Part shown: in pieces, positions 10,899 through 21,395 of the stretch
How the letters are laid out: every line of letters begins with the position of its first letter
Position numbering within the stretch: the stretch's first letter is position 1
Source: Trichosphaerium sp. ATCC 40318
Lineage: Eukaryota > Discosea > Flabellinia > Trichosidae
Assembly: GCA_038496445.1 (NCBI GenBank)
Contig: JALMLS010000179.1
Location: 372,001 to 436,000 of the forward strand
DNA length: 64,000 nt
Direction of reading: 5' to 3'
Notes under the pieces: generated by a model
Seen by the model: the letters and a program-made list of their open reading frames with translations, nothing else
The model's database searches: none
Told to the model about the DNA's origin: nothing
Translations under genes and position numbers: made by a program

Positions 10899-10961
10899 TT
10901 TTGTATGTCTTCTTTGTAGATGTCTTTGAATATCTTTGTCGTATAACTTAGCTACGGTTAT
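10899..10961 (-). other. Inverted junction segment (host flank plus LTR end)
   Basis: The reverse complement of 10937-10961 equals the last 25 bp of the left LTR (3593-3617). The 38 bp before it, read in reverse, then follow the LTR end and begin with AAGA, the same four bases that precede the left LTR. A local inversion of LTR end plus flanking gene DNA explains this, with loss of about 5 bp (GTCTT) at one breakpoint. Confidence 0.8.
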
Positions 10962-11869
10962 CATCACAAATAAAGATTGGAACCAAACTTTTCCAAGCTC
11001 GTCACATGGAAGAAAAGGAATTCGGTGTCCAAGTACCTAAGCTTTAGACGTAGTTCAATATTACTTACAAGTTATGCCAAGGTTTTACAAAAAAATGTGA
11101 AGCACATGACTGAAAAACACTTGAACAAATTCGAAGATTTGATAAAACAAGAATGCAACAACTGGTACAATGTCCTTATTTGTGTGCACGACGTAATATT
11201 TATTTTCCTTAACAATAGGGCTGTTTGTGATAGTATAAGTGGGAAGGTTATATTCGAGGTATTAAAACGTAAACCAGAGGAAGCATTAGAGGTTGTAAGG
11301 AAATGGAAGGACTCTGATAATATTTGGGTGAAACGCTCTTCTTGGTGAGTATAGTCTTTGCTGACATGTCTTTGTTGATGAGAATAGTGTCTCTTTTGTA
11401 AAACTAGCGAGGCATGGAGAGCATGATGGCATTATATATGACATTTGTACAACGTGTGTTCAACACCCTGAACGTTTCGTACAGCTCGGTAATGGGTACA
11501 TATCTTTTTTCTTTTTTGCTTGCAATTACTATTGTATGTTTTGATCACGTGCTTACTATTTTATTTGTATAGTTGGGTTCTTCGCGAATTATCACTTACA
11601 GATAAAGAGGGTGTTATAAAGTTCATAAAAGATAATTATGATAGTTTCTCAAGAGAGGTACTTTTTGTTGAAATTGTCTACAAGATTGTTTTTTGTAATA
11701 AGAGTGTTAGGGCTTGAGATACGCTATCGAAAAATTTCCAAATGACTTACGCCAGGAACTGCTAAAGTACAACAAAACTACACGTAAACCAAAGCGAAAG
11801 GCTAAACGTGTTGTAGAGCCCAAGCCTAAAAAAAGACAAAAGTTGGCGAGAAAGGCTAAAGCTGTTTAA
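10962..11869 (+). pseudogene. AlkD-type DNA alkylation repair gene, 3' fragment
   Basis: Continues the gene begun at 3322. Recognisable pieces are TKLFQARHMEEKEFGVQ, VLQKNVKHMTEKHLNKFEDL, NNWAVCDSISGKVIFEVL (the family's NW-(D/A)-x-x-D block), KDSDNIWVKRSSCVSFVKLA and WVLRELSLTDKEGVIKFI, ending in a Lys/Arg-rich tail. Introns: about 11030-11082 (phase 0), about 11175-11219 (donor GTACAATGTCC), about 11345-11386, about 11500-11571 and 11657-11713 (phase 0). Frames join cleanly through all of these to TAA at 11867-11869. The segment just after the inverted junction is out of frame by one base relative to the exon that follows, so sequence was probably lost or gained at the breakpoint. Apart from the transposon, the gene looks well preserved, so inactivation is recent. 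Confidence 0.85.
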
Positions 11870-12053
11870 CTGTAATAGTACAATAAACTTCTTAAATGTA
11901 ATCACGTTTCTTACTATCTGTGCAACCTACAGATACTACAGCATCTTTGAAGAACACCAAAATAAAGAATATGTTCCTCGTTTGACGCACGTGCGTGAGT
12001 GTTTTCCAATCACAGAAAGGAAAAGCAACTGTTTTTCAAAGTTTGAACTCACC

Positions 12054-12220
12054 ATGAGCACTCCTGCACCTAAACTATGTACTGCCGGATGTGGCTTCTG
12101 TGGGTAATACTTTACTGAGATTGTCGGTTTAACTCATAGTACAGGACGCCGGAGCAGAACGATATGTGTTCTAAGTGCTACAAGGACCACCAAGCCGGAA
12201 CGTGTACGCCATATACATGA
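12054..12220 (+). CDS. A20-type zinc finger mini-protein
   Basis: Starts MSTPAPKLCTAGCGFCG, then an intron (GTAATACTTT to CATAGTACAG), then TPEQNDMCSKCYKDHQAGTC and a stop at 12218-12220. The spacing of the cysteines (C-x3-C-G-F-x-G in the first part, then L/M-C-S-x-C-Y-x-x-H) is that of the A20 zinc finger, which binds ubiquitin in stress-associated A20/AN1 proteins. Those proteins normally also carry an AN1 finger; none follows here within this short product of about 45 residues. The TGA overlaps the ATG of the next reading frame (ATGA), so splicing into the downstream gene cannot be excluded. That would make an A20-peptidase fusion. Confidence 0.65.
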
Positions 12221-13261
12221 CCCACGGCGTAGTAACGAACGTAGTACCAAAGCGTGGTTTGCCTGTTTTTAGTAAGGAAAGCACCTCTCTAGCAAAGCAG
12301 GATGGGTTCATACGCGAATTGAAGTCAATTGATCAGTTTGGACCGTTATACAAACCAATGTATGCTTGCCATTTTCAGACCACCTTTGGCTTACTAGCGA
12401 TAGCATCAAGAAGCATAACGCGCCTTCATCGTCATGCGGGTATATTTCAGTTGCAACTGCGTATTTGGTTTCTAAAGAGACAATACCCTATGAAACTACC
12501 ATTGAGCATGTTAATAATGTACTCTCAAAGCTAAATGATGAGAAAACGTTGCTACCAAAGGTGGAGGAGGTGAGAAATATGATACAAAATAAAGTTAAAT
12601 TTGCTCCTTGACTTAACTCATTTCTAATTAAGGTAATGACATTTATACAAGGTGATCGTAATGCATACGTGAAAAAGCATGAGAAAGAATTTACGGATAA
12701 AGCAAAAATAGAAGATTATATAAGCGATTGGGTTTCAAACTATGAAATCTCGGATTGGATGCTCAAAAATCCTAATGCCAATGTCCAATTTATTAGATAC
12801 GCGGGGCCACACCCAGGTTTGAGACTTAAAAAGAATCATATATGTTTACAGAATGCATAGAAACACTAAAACATGAAGAGAAAGAGGGCTTTTCAGAGGA
12901 GGTGCCTTTTGAAAAGTTTCGGTTCTTTTTTGAAGTTCAAGATGAGAAGAGAGGTGGTACACTACTTCTTAAACCATCTGAATGGCAAAAACGCTTCAGC
13001 ATAGATACGAGAGGTGATATGAATATCACTTTTATCATAGATGTACGTAACAGTTACAAGTAGATTTCGTTCTGATTTCATTTTAAGTTGCTTGGGCACT
13101 TTGCAGTTTTAAAGCCTGTTGTACTAAATAACAACGGCAAGCAAGAGAATAACCTACTTTTAATCAATTCTACTACTGGAAATTATCTTCATAAACCTAT
13201 TGTGGATGTAATGTACAGTTTGTGGTTTTCAAACAAGCTTATGCCACTGAGAAAGAAATAA
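12217..13261 (+). CDS. Putative papain-like cysteine peptidase, multi-exon
   Basis: Family not recognised by name. Segments in order: FIRELKSIDQFGPLYKPM; DHLWLTSDSIKKHNAPSSSC then GYISVATAYLVSKE; an exon with RNAYVKKHEKEFTDKAKIED and DYISDWVSNYEISDWMLKN; ECIETLKHEEKEGFSEEV and FRFFFEVQDE; and finally LGHFAVLKPVVLNNNGK with LLLINSTTGNY, ending RKK. Introns near 12571-12633 (phase 0), 12815-12851 (phase 1) and 13042-13090 (phase 0) join in frame. SSCGY, GHFAVLKP and INS have the order and look of a Cys-His-Asn triad of papain-fold peptidases or deubiquitinases; this is inference. The join between the first segment and the DHLW exon is not solved: the frames disagree and the only GT-AG pair there would be 19 nt. 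An undetected exon or a frameshift is possible. Confidence 0.5.
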
Positions 13262-13519
13262 AAAAACAGTTTTACAAAAACTATATGTTGCAGTAAACAA
13301 TAGGCTTATGAGAATTCGATTGACGTATTGACAACACAATTGCACACGCCTAAAACCTCCTCTCATATATATGATTACACAGCGATGAGTTCTACCATGA
13401 CCATTCATCATTTATTTGTACTTATCTCTGGAGATATTTATGCACAATCTGTTGTTCAAAATCTACCACAAAAAAATGTCAAAATTGGTCGTTTAAAACA
13501 ATCTTAGACCACCAGTATC

Positions 13520-13721
13520 ATGGAAAAAAGTAATGGAGAGCACGAATACGTGCCCTTAGAAACGCTTGATTCAGATGGCGTAACTGCCGAAACCAGTGAG
13601 GCTACCAACGGAGAGTATCCGCCTGTTGAAGGCGATTATGACCCTTTCGTACGTTTTAAAACATAAAATTAAGCTTATTTGGGCTAAATAGCTGGAAGAC
13701 ATTAAACACATACGCACGTGA
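13520..13721 (+). CDS. Small acidic hypothetical protein, two exons
   Basis: ATG at 13520 opens MEKSNGEHEYVPLETLDSDG, continuing in an acidic, Pro/Glu-rich stretch to DYDPF. An intron follows (13649-13691, donor GTACGT), then LEDIKHIRT and TGA. About 53 residues, no known domain. The consensus donor and the CACGTGAC motif just downstream support a real gene, but the size makes it uncertain. It could also be a first exon of a longer transcript. Confidence 0.35.
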
Positions 13722-13804
13722 CGCCATAACAAACCGAAACAATCTCGTTTTTTGTTTTTTTTGACTCTTTCTGTAACACAACGTTAGAACGTCTATTAAT
13801 CAAG

Positions 13805-16494
13805 ATGGACGCGTGGTATCTTGATGTTAATTACGAACGGACGGCATGTAAACAACTATACAAAGCGCTAAAGGGCACAAGCAAGAAAGCAATAGGAACG
13901 TTTTTTATGTGAGAAGGCGCAAATAACATGTGCTCTAGATATGGGTGACGTAATGAGATCATACAAGCCAATTGTAGACGAGCTAGCGATACTGGCAAGA
14001 GAAGTAAAGATCTTTATTGAAAAGAGGTATACATCCATACCAGGAAAGGTGGAAATGCTGTGGTATGGCAGAGGAAACTTTAGAACGTTCAAGGTGAGTA
14101 TTCTGTAGCTACGCTGTAAAGTACCATGATTCTTACGCCTCTCTAGGCGTACCGTAATCGATTGGATCATTTAAAAAAACAAATACAAGATGTATTCATG
14201 AAATACCGCTTAGAACTGTTAAAAGGTTCAAGACGTCCAGGAAAAGAACTAGTAAATCTTATGGCAAATCCAAAAACACACGCACGTGATTTTCAAATGC
14301 ACTGGCTACCCTCTTCACTGGATATTGATTTTTTAAATAGATCGTATCTTGGCTTACAGCAACAAGTGGACAACGGACTACAGATGAAAACCCACAACGT
14401 TCTGTACTCAAAGATAGACACGCTATTGTTCTAGCACGTGAATCTTGGGTATTTATTCTTCTATGTTTAACGGTTGTCGAAACGTAGTTACCCTTTATTT
14501 ATTAGGAAGATGCCATGGAAGATATGAAGATGTTTGGCGAATACGCTTCGGGTCTTCTTGCAACTGTAAGATGGTAATTAAAGAACCAACTTTATTGTTT
14601 GTTTTTGCAGTTTTACACTCATTACTTATTAGGCGCATTGTGACACATTTATCTGTGCCTCTGAAGAAAGATGGTTTTGTTTCTAAAACTAATGGAAGAT
14701 TTGATCATACATACATTGAAGGAGTATCTTACCTTGCCAATAACGACTTTTTTGTGAGTCACTTTGAAGAAAAATTGCTATTTTGCCTCATGTGTATTGT
14801 TCCTTTGTTATTAATTTCTTTTCTTTATGTAGACACCTGTCGTTGTGTATACAAATAATTCTGGTCAAACTAACATCAAAAAGAACATGGTAAGGTATAA
14901 AAAAAGTGATGGCGCTAGGTACGTTGATTATTATGTTATGTTGAATAAATTAATATTCATCCAGAGATATGGATTCGTTCCTCATCAGCGGAGTTGTTAA
15001 GGTTGAATCCCTTGTATCGTATGTCCAAATATAATCTCGTATAAACACTCAGATACTTAAGGTATTGCTCTGGATCTTCTATTCTATGGGTAGATAGTAA
15101 GAAAGCAAGAAGTTCTAAAAATTATCAAAAACAACAAAAAGTGTTTGCTTTGTTGCAAAGTGCAGGTATAATGGTTATACGGTATCACGAAGAGAGAGAT
15201 GGAGAAAAGCTTGAGGATGATCCTATTAGTTGGGCAGCTGAGTTTATTGAACAATGCTGGGCAATGTATAGACACTGCAATTGTCTTGTTGTTTTTTACC
15301 TTGGTAAGCAATAACTTTTTTAAAGAAAAATTACAGTTGGTCTTCGCTCTATCAACGGATTTTTATTTTACACAAACGAAAGTATTTGCGTAATATTGAA
15401 ATCTAGACGTAGTGAACTATTGTATTTTTCTTCTGACTACTTTTTTTCCCAGATGATGATGAACCTCAGTATAAAAAGGATATTGTAAGTAGTTAGTTAT
15501 TTTTTTTACAACAACGCACATCTTATTTTTATAATTAGCTATACTTTATAAAGTCTCTGAGACAGTACAAGATAAAAGGGAAAAAAAGAATTGATAACAA
15601 GTTCATACTTTACAGTTACGACAAAGACCCAAGCCTTTCTGAGCTTCAAAAAAACTTAGAAATATCAAACGATGATGTCAAAGGTGTTCAGGTACGTCAC
15701 TTTTATATATATGAAATGTGACTTGTTATAGATTATCACTGAAGACATCAAATCTGCTATTAACGGACGAGTTAGATCAACAGGGCTTCAAAACGATCCT
15801 GTTATTTTCTCAGCAATTATCGGTTCTGGTATTAGTACGTTGTTCGTCTTGGTTTCTTTGTATTGCACTTTTAGGTGTTTATTTTCTGTATAGGAAAGTT
15901 ATGTGATAAGCGAGAACATCCGTTCCTTGTCTTTGTTCAAGATGATGTAGAATTATTCAGAACAGACATATGTACATTGAAGAAAGAAGGTAAACTGTTT
16001 TCCCTTTTTTTTGCTTGTGTAAGCACTTTTCATGGACCAGGGTTTGAGAAGAAAACTGGAGAAATTTGTTTCCAGTTTATATACGCACCTTATTCACGCA
16101 AATTTTATTTCCGAAGTATTTATGAAATTGAATATTCAACCTTTTTTGATATTCTTATTTTTTTCTTACCTTGTTTTCTGTATAGACCAAACATGGGAAC
16201 CTTTCAAGCTGTACGTTGAATTAATATTAAGTATTAAAGTTGCTTACTATTTTGTACAGTGCTGCGGACATGTCTAATTTACGGTCCAAGATAAAAGTAA
16301 TTTGCTTTTCAAGGCAGAAAGAGCCTTTTTTCTCTTGCAGTGTCCCAATAGAAAAAACTTTACAGGAACTTGGTGAGCCTATTTGTGAAGGTAAAATAAA
16401 TGTAAGAGTACTAATGAGGAATACAAAAACTCATGTTCTTCGCATGTCGAACGACGCAAAGTTGAATATCACATACCACTTCAAAGATGCCTAG
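13805..16494 (+). CDS. Multi-exon hypothetical protein with N-terminal helical bundle and receiver/TIR-like segment
   Basis: I do not recognise the family. ATG at 13805 opens MDAWYLDVNYERTACKQLY. Later exons read ALDMGDVMRSYKPIVDELAI then LAREVKIFIEKRY, followed by NRLDHLKKQIQDVFMKYRL. This resembles the four-helix bundles found at the N-terminus of MLKL-like and related fungal kinases (weak similarity). Downstream pieces include PLKKDGFVSKTNGRFDHTYI, TPVVVYTNNSGQTNIKKNMV, an ILWVDSKKARSSKNYQKQQK segment followed by VFALLQSAGIMVIRYHEE (a hydrophobic-Asp-x pattern like response-regulator or TIR-like folds), IITEDIKSAINGRVRSTGLQ, HPFLVFVQDDVELFRTD and a C-terminal block ending YHFKDA. At least ten short introns are needed. 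The first exon does not join the second cleanly, and two adjacent genes are possible. Confidence 0.4.
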
Positions 16495-16753
16495 AAAGAA
16501 AAAATCAGGAACTCACCATTGAATTTTAATAAACAGATAATAAATACTTAGTGAGTGATCGCTATTAATACTTCAATGCACGTGATCTACCTTTTTTTAA
16601 AGTCAGCTGACTATCAAAGGAAGAACCGCCACTGCGCGCCATACCTTTTATATACATATTAAGAGCGTTTCTGGATTGTATGATTTCTTGTTCTCTTGAC
16701 GCATCATTAACTGAATATGTTCAAACTGAAAAAGGCAAGGTAGACCTCAACAC

Positions 16754-19700
16754 ATGAGCACCAATTCCGTTTTAGCCCACAAATTTGGGTTTTCAACGCT
16801 ACAGACGTGCGCACCGATAAAAGCAATCAAATTTGTTTGCTCACAACAGTTTTTGCTTGTTGGTTCGTAATAGCTGTATAATTAAGTGTAAATGGGTTAA
16901 TTATGCGTAGGTATTGGCTCAGAATTACAAGTGTACAATGTAGGTAGCGGAAAACGTCAAAACCGCGTTAAAGCGTTTACAAGTGGACGAATACATGGTT
17001 TTAGAACATGTACGTAATTATTTAGACGTTATATGTTCTAAATAACGCAAAGCCGCCGAAGAGGGACTACTAATCGTATACGGACAACAAAAGATGCGGT
17101 TATATACAATAGAACGCTCAGGAGATGGCCTGGACATAAAACCGGTACCAAACGCGTTGTTTGGCTTTAGCGCATGGATATGGGATATCATATTTCTACG
17201 TGATGATATAACAGCGACAATCCCTCAAAGTAAGTACCACAGACGTCAAAAAACGGTTAACATTTCAAAGATGACCAAAACTCAAAAAATGATCCAAAAG
17301 ATCACGTCGTAGCGGTAGGTTTCGGCATGAATAGGTTAGTGGACACATAAAGGAATGCTTTAACGTAATCTTAGTGTTGGTTTCTTGAATCTCAGGACAG
17401 GCGTCATGTTTCATGTCGTACAATGTGATGATAAATGTATAGTTTATAGTTGTGGTTTTTATCAAGATTCGCGTGGCTTACTTATCGGTTGTGGCACTGT
17501 ATGCGGCGATAAAAGGCTTTAAATATACAAAAACTAATGTTTTGATGTAGGTATTTAACCCTATTTTGATATGGGAACCTTTGGTGTCATCAGCAGTTAA
17601 TACAACTGTTAGAGGTCACAAGGTAGTAATAGTAGAGAAGTTACCATTCACGTCACGTAGGGAGCTATATTTTCTGTGAAATGGTCTGCTGATGGTAGCA
17701 AACTGCTTACTGCATCTGATGACCGTACTGTGAGATTATGGAATGTATCTCGAGAAGGAGGGAAGTAAGTACTTGACTTTCTCAGAATATTCTTACTAAT
17801 CATACTGTTATTAGGTTTAAAGTAGATTGTGCTTTGGTATGTGAAGGTCATATCTCACGTATCTGGGATTGTGCATTCTTGACAGATAAGTATATTGCAA
17901 CAGCTAGCGAGGTACGTGATCCTTTTCGTTTAGCATTAACTAGAAAAGGACATGACATGTGGTGTTTGGGATATAGTGACAGGAGAACGCTTGTTGTCTC
18001 TCAGAGGTATTACCTTTGACTAAAAATAACTATATTAAAAGTTCGTAAGGTAGTAAGGGTAGGAGCATATGGACAGTTGCAGTCAGCAAAGGCAGCCTCA
18101 CTATGGTACACAATAAAAGTAAAGTTGTTAGCACTATTGTTTTAACAGATACCTAAATAGGCGTCTGGTGGAGGAAACGCTGAAGTCAAGCTATGGGATA
18201 TAGATAGATTATTAAACACACAAGAAGCTAGCATTGTTCGTCATACAATGCCAGAAAAGTACTATCCACTCTTTCTCGATCTGCCCTAACAGAAAGTAGT
18301 CCTCGATCTGGCTTAGAAAAACAAGGATATGAGAGCGTCCGTGGTGTTCATATGATAAACGCAGATGAATCGATAATTATTTCTAACCGAGGGTATACAG
18401 CAAGGTATTCTAACATCGAACTAACTTTTTTAAAAGGCATGTGTATCATACAATCCTTTCAAGCAATGAATGGCATCAGCTTTACGAAAAGGTGGATGGG
18501 TATCAATCAATATGTGCGATCAAGGCGCACGGCATTTTAGTCATTGGTGATACAACAGGAAAGGTGCACGTGGTTCCTATGGTTCCTAATGCAACCATTA
18601 AAGTAAGCATACATTTTTTGCCACAAGAAATCGTAACAATCATAGCCAACTGCTTTCTCTGTTGGCAAAGGCAGAATAGTAAAAATGATGATTCAAAACG
18701 TATCAAGTAATACTATTAAAGTATTGTTAAGTATACCATCTCGTGGAGTACATCTATGGCAGCTTACACTTGTACCATCAAACTTAATCTACTTTTTTCT
18801 TACTTTTATTTTAGACTGACAAAGGATGGGAAGGGTCGCTTTACGCAGTATTTAGCTTAACATACAATAAAGAAGTTGTATATGCTATGCAATATGATGA
18901 AAAGCAAGGTGTACTTCTATGTGGTGACTCTAAATCTAATTTATACATGTACAATATCCCTGAGTCTCCAACAACAGGTACCTGTTTATTTTAATCTTAT
19001 TTATTAAGTTCTCATGTTCTTTTTTATTGTAGAGGTAATAGAGCCGTTACATCATGTTGGTACAAGCACAGAGCGCCATAGAATGACTACAATATATATA
19101 GACAAGAAGACAGATACTATTATTACAGGAAGTAGGAATGGACGTCTATGCAAATACAAATACGAAACATGTAAGTCCCTGTTCTGAGAATCAAAAAAAA
19201 ATCTAACAGAGATTGACTTTTGTAGCTGATACGATGCCAACCAAGATTGTTCAAATTGCTTCTATAAAAGCATTCAAAAGAATGCAGTATATTGAAACAG
19301 TTTTCCGTATGGATTATGATGATTCTCCTTTGTATCTCTTTGGGTTCTATGGCAGCTCTGCTCTTATTTTCGATTGGACAAATACTAAGGTTGAATGCAT
19401 GTGGGAAAGCAAAGGTAACAAACAAAAGGAATTCTATTCTTCTAGTGTCTTCTTCTCGATAAGAAAGACATAGGTTAAATTGTTTTGGTTGATTTTGAAG
19501 ATTTCTTCTCATTTTGTTTTAGGCTGTAAAGGCGCCCATGATGTTCTCTTACAAAAGGGTCAGGATTCTAATCGTATAGCCAGATTCGCTTACTGCCGGT
19601 ACACAATCAGTGTTTCATAAGGCAAATGTTTTCTTATGGATTCGTAGCGGAGTGTTCGTTGATATTTTTAAATCAACAATCACAAGATCAAAGTTTGCCA

Positions 19701-21159
19701 AAGATGTTTTATGTCCAGGCTACCATGGACGAGAATGTAACGACATCTTTACTATACGTATATATAACTGGATCACTTGTTTTCTTCACTTACAAATATG
19801 ATAGAAACGAAAGGAGGAGTTTTCACAGTTACATCTAGCGAAGACACAAACATTCGCATCCAAAAATGTAAGCAACTCTGTTTATTTCAAGTGCTAACAA
19901 GTGTGCAGTTAACCCTGAATTAAAAACCCTTGAACCCTTTCAAGTACTTCAAAAGCATGTTAGTGCAACACGTTGTGTTGCTTATGATACAAGTATGTCA
20001 AAGCCACCAAGTCTTTCTCGGTACTTGAGCTTAACTTTTTTTTAAGTCGGCGAGGATACTTTTCTATTCACAGGAGGTAGTAAACTAGAAGTTCTTGCAT
20101 GGAAATGTGTATCTATTCCTAAAGGTAAATTCTACTTGACTGGATCTCCTGCAAAAGAAGAAGGAGACGATGACTCTTACCGTGTGACTGGCTTGGCAGT
20201 TATTCCTCATCAAGACAAAGGTAACAAATGTTAACAACAATCTCTGGACAGTAATACTTTCTACATTTCATCTTTACACGTGTCCAATGTTGGGTTTTTG
20301 TGATACTACAAAGGCCTCGTATCTTATTCAGTTTAGAGCATATACTTTTTTGCAGTCGTTCAAACTCTACAATCAAAGTATTTAGAGTAAACCAAGGATG
20401 CTCCCAATTCAAAACAGAATGTGTTGTTTCAATTCCAGGAATGCCTTTATGCTTGAAAACTATTCATGATGTTAATCAAAGTACTTTATTGCTTGTTGTT
20501 GGTTGTACAGATGGATTTGTACACATATACGACTGCTCTTGTTTTATGTATCTTTACAACTTTTTTTTTCTTATTTTTTTCTAATCTTGACATTTAAACC
20601 TTGACTTGTCAAAGAAGCAAAGAAAGTACTGGAGCTGGTATAAAGATTCTTTATTCTTCTAGAGTTCATCAATGTGGTGTTGCAGCACTAGAGCTACAAA
20701 AAATTAAGCACAATCACTACCGCATTGCTACAGGTACAAATATTCTCCAGTGCTTTTTTATCTAAACACTTACACGAAATTTCTTACAGGTGGTGATGAT
20801 CAAGCGTTGAGTGTTGGAGAGTTGATGATAGGTACCAGTAAAGAAGTAGAATATAAACCTATCATTACAAAAGACGTCCACGCATCAACAATAAACGGTT
20901 TGTACTTCTTGAGAAGCTACCTTGTTTCATGCAGTATTGGTAAGAACTAAACTTTCTTTTATGTTGACTGACGAATGTAGATCAACGTATAAGGGTTTGG
21001 CGTGTTACTGATGACAATGAGCTAGTAAATGTGAGTGTTGGCATTACTGACATAGCTGATGTCAGTGGTATTGTTGGTTGGAATGTAGGCAAAGAAAACT
21101 TTATTACTGTCGCCGGTCAAGGTTATCAAATGTTTCAAATAAACGAGGAAAGCACTTAA
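16754..21159 (+). CDS. WDR6: WD40 protein of the WDR6/Rtt10 (Trm734) family
   Basis: WDR6-family proteins partner the Trm7/FTSJ1 2'-O-methyltransferase that modifies the tRNA anticodon loop; the yeast member Rtt10 is also linked to endosomal recycling. The start MSTNSVLAHKFGFSTLQTCA at 16754 is followed by an intron near 16868. Successive WD40 blades are legible: GSELQVYNVGSGKRQNRV; IFSVKWSADGSKLLTASDDR then TVRLWNVS; the hallmark GHISRIWDCAFLTDKYIATA, with a Trp-Asp partner blade; VASGGGNAEVKLWDIDRLL; STINGLYFLRSYLVSCSI; and a last blade ending EESTstop at 21157-21159. Well over ten introns interrupt it. The length (roughly 1,000 residues) and the two seven-bladed propellers agree with the family. 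Confidence 0.8.
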
Positions 21160-21395
21160 TAACTAATCTTCCCCATATTCTATCTTGCTACTACTGGAAC
21201 ATGCAGTACGCTACGTTATCTTATACATGGTTGGGACTACATAAAATACAGTGTTAAACGTTTTTATAATCTTTTTCGTGCAGCAGAAAAAGTACACCGA
21301 TACTAGCTTTGACTTCTTCCTTACGCTGTAGCTTGTTTCATTACATGTAACGTGTAACTTCCTTTTTTTTATTACCATCAACAAAAACAGTGCTA

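Larger units (their letters stand above)
3467..10961 (+). mobile_element. Complete Ty3/gypsy LTR retrotransposon inserted in the AlkD-like gene
   Basis: Order is LTR, primer-binding site, one long gag-pol frame, polypurine tract, LTR. The left LTR is 151 bp. The right LTR matches it without a difference over its first 121 bp, so the insertion looks young. The last 25 bp of the right LTR are present in inverted orientation at 10937-10961, together with 38 bp of apparent host sequence. Taking that inversion into account, the insertion is flanked by a 4-bp target duplication AAGA. The pol order is protease, reverse transcriptase, RNase H, integrase, which is diagnostic of Ty3/gypsy (Metaviridae). 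No chromodomain is seen. A solo LTR of the same family is at 48879. Confidence 0.95.

Noticed and set aside
12361-12379. A 19-nt GT-AG intron in the peptidase-like gene
   Set aside because: Far shorter than any other intron in the window, and removing it does not restore the needed frame.
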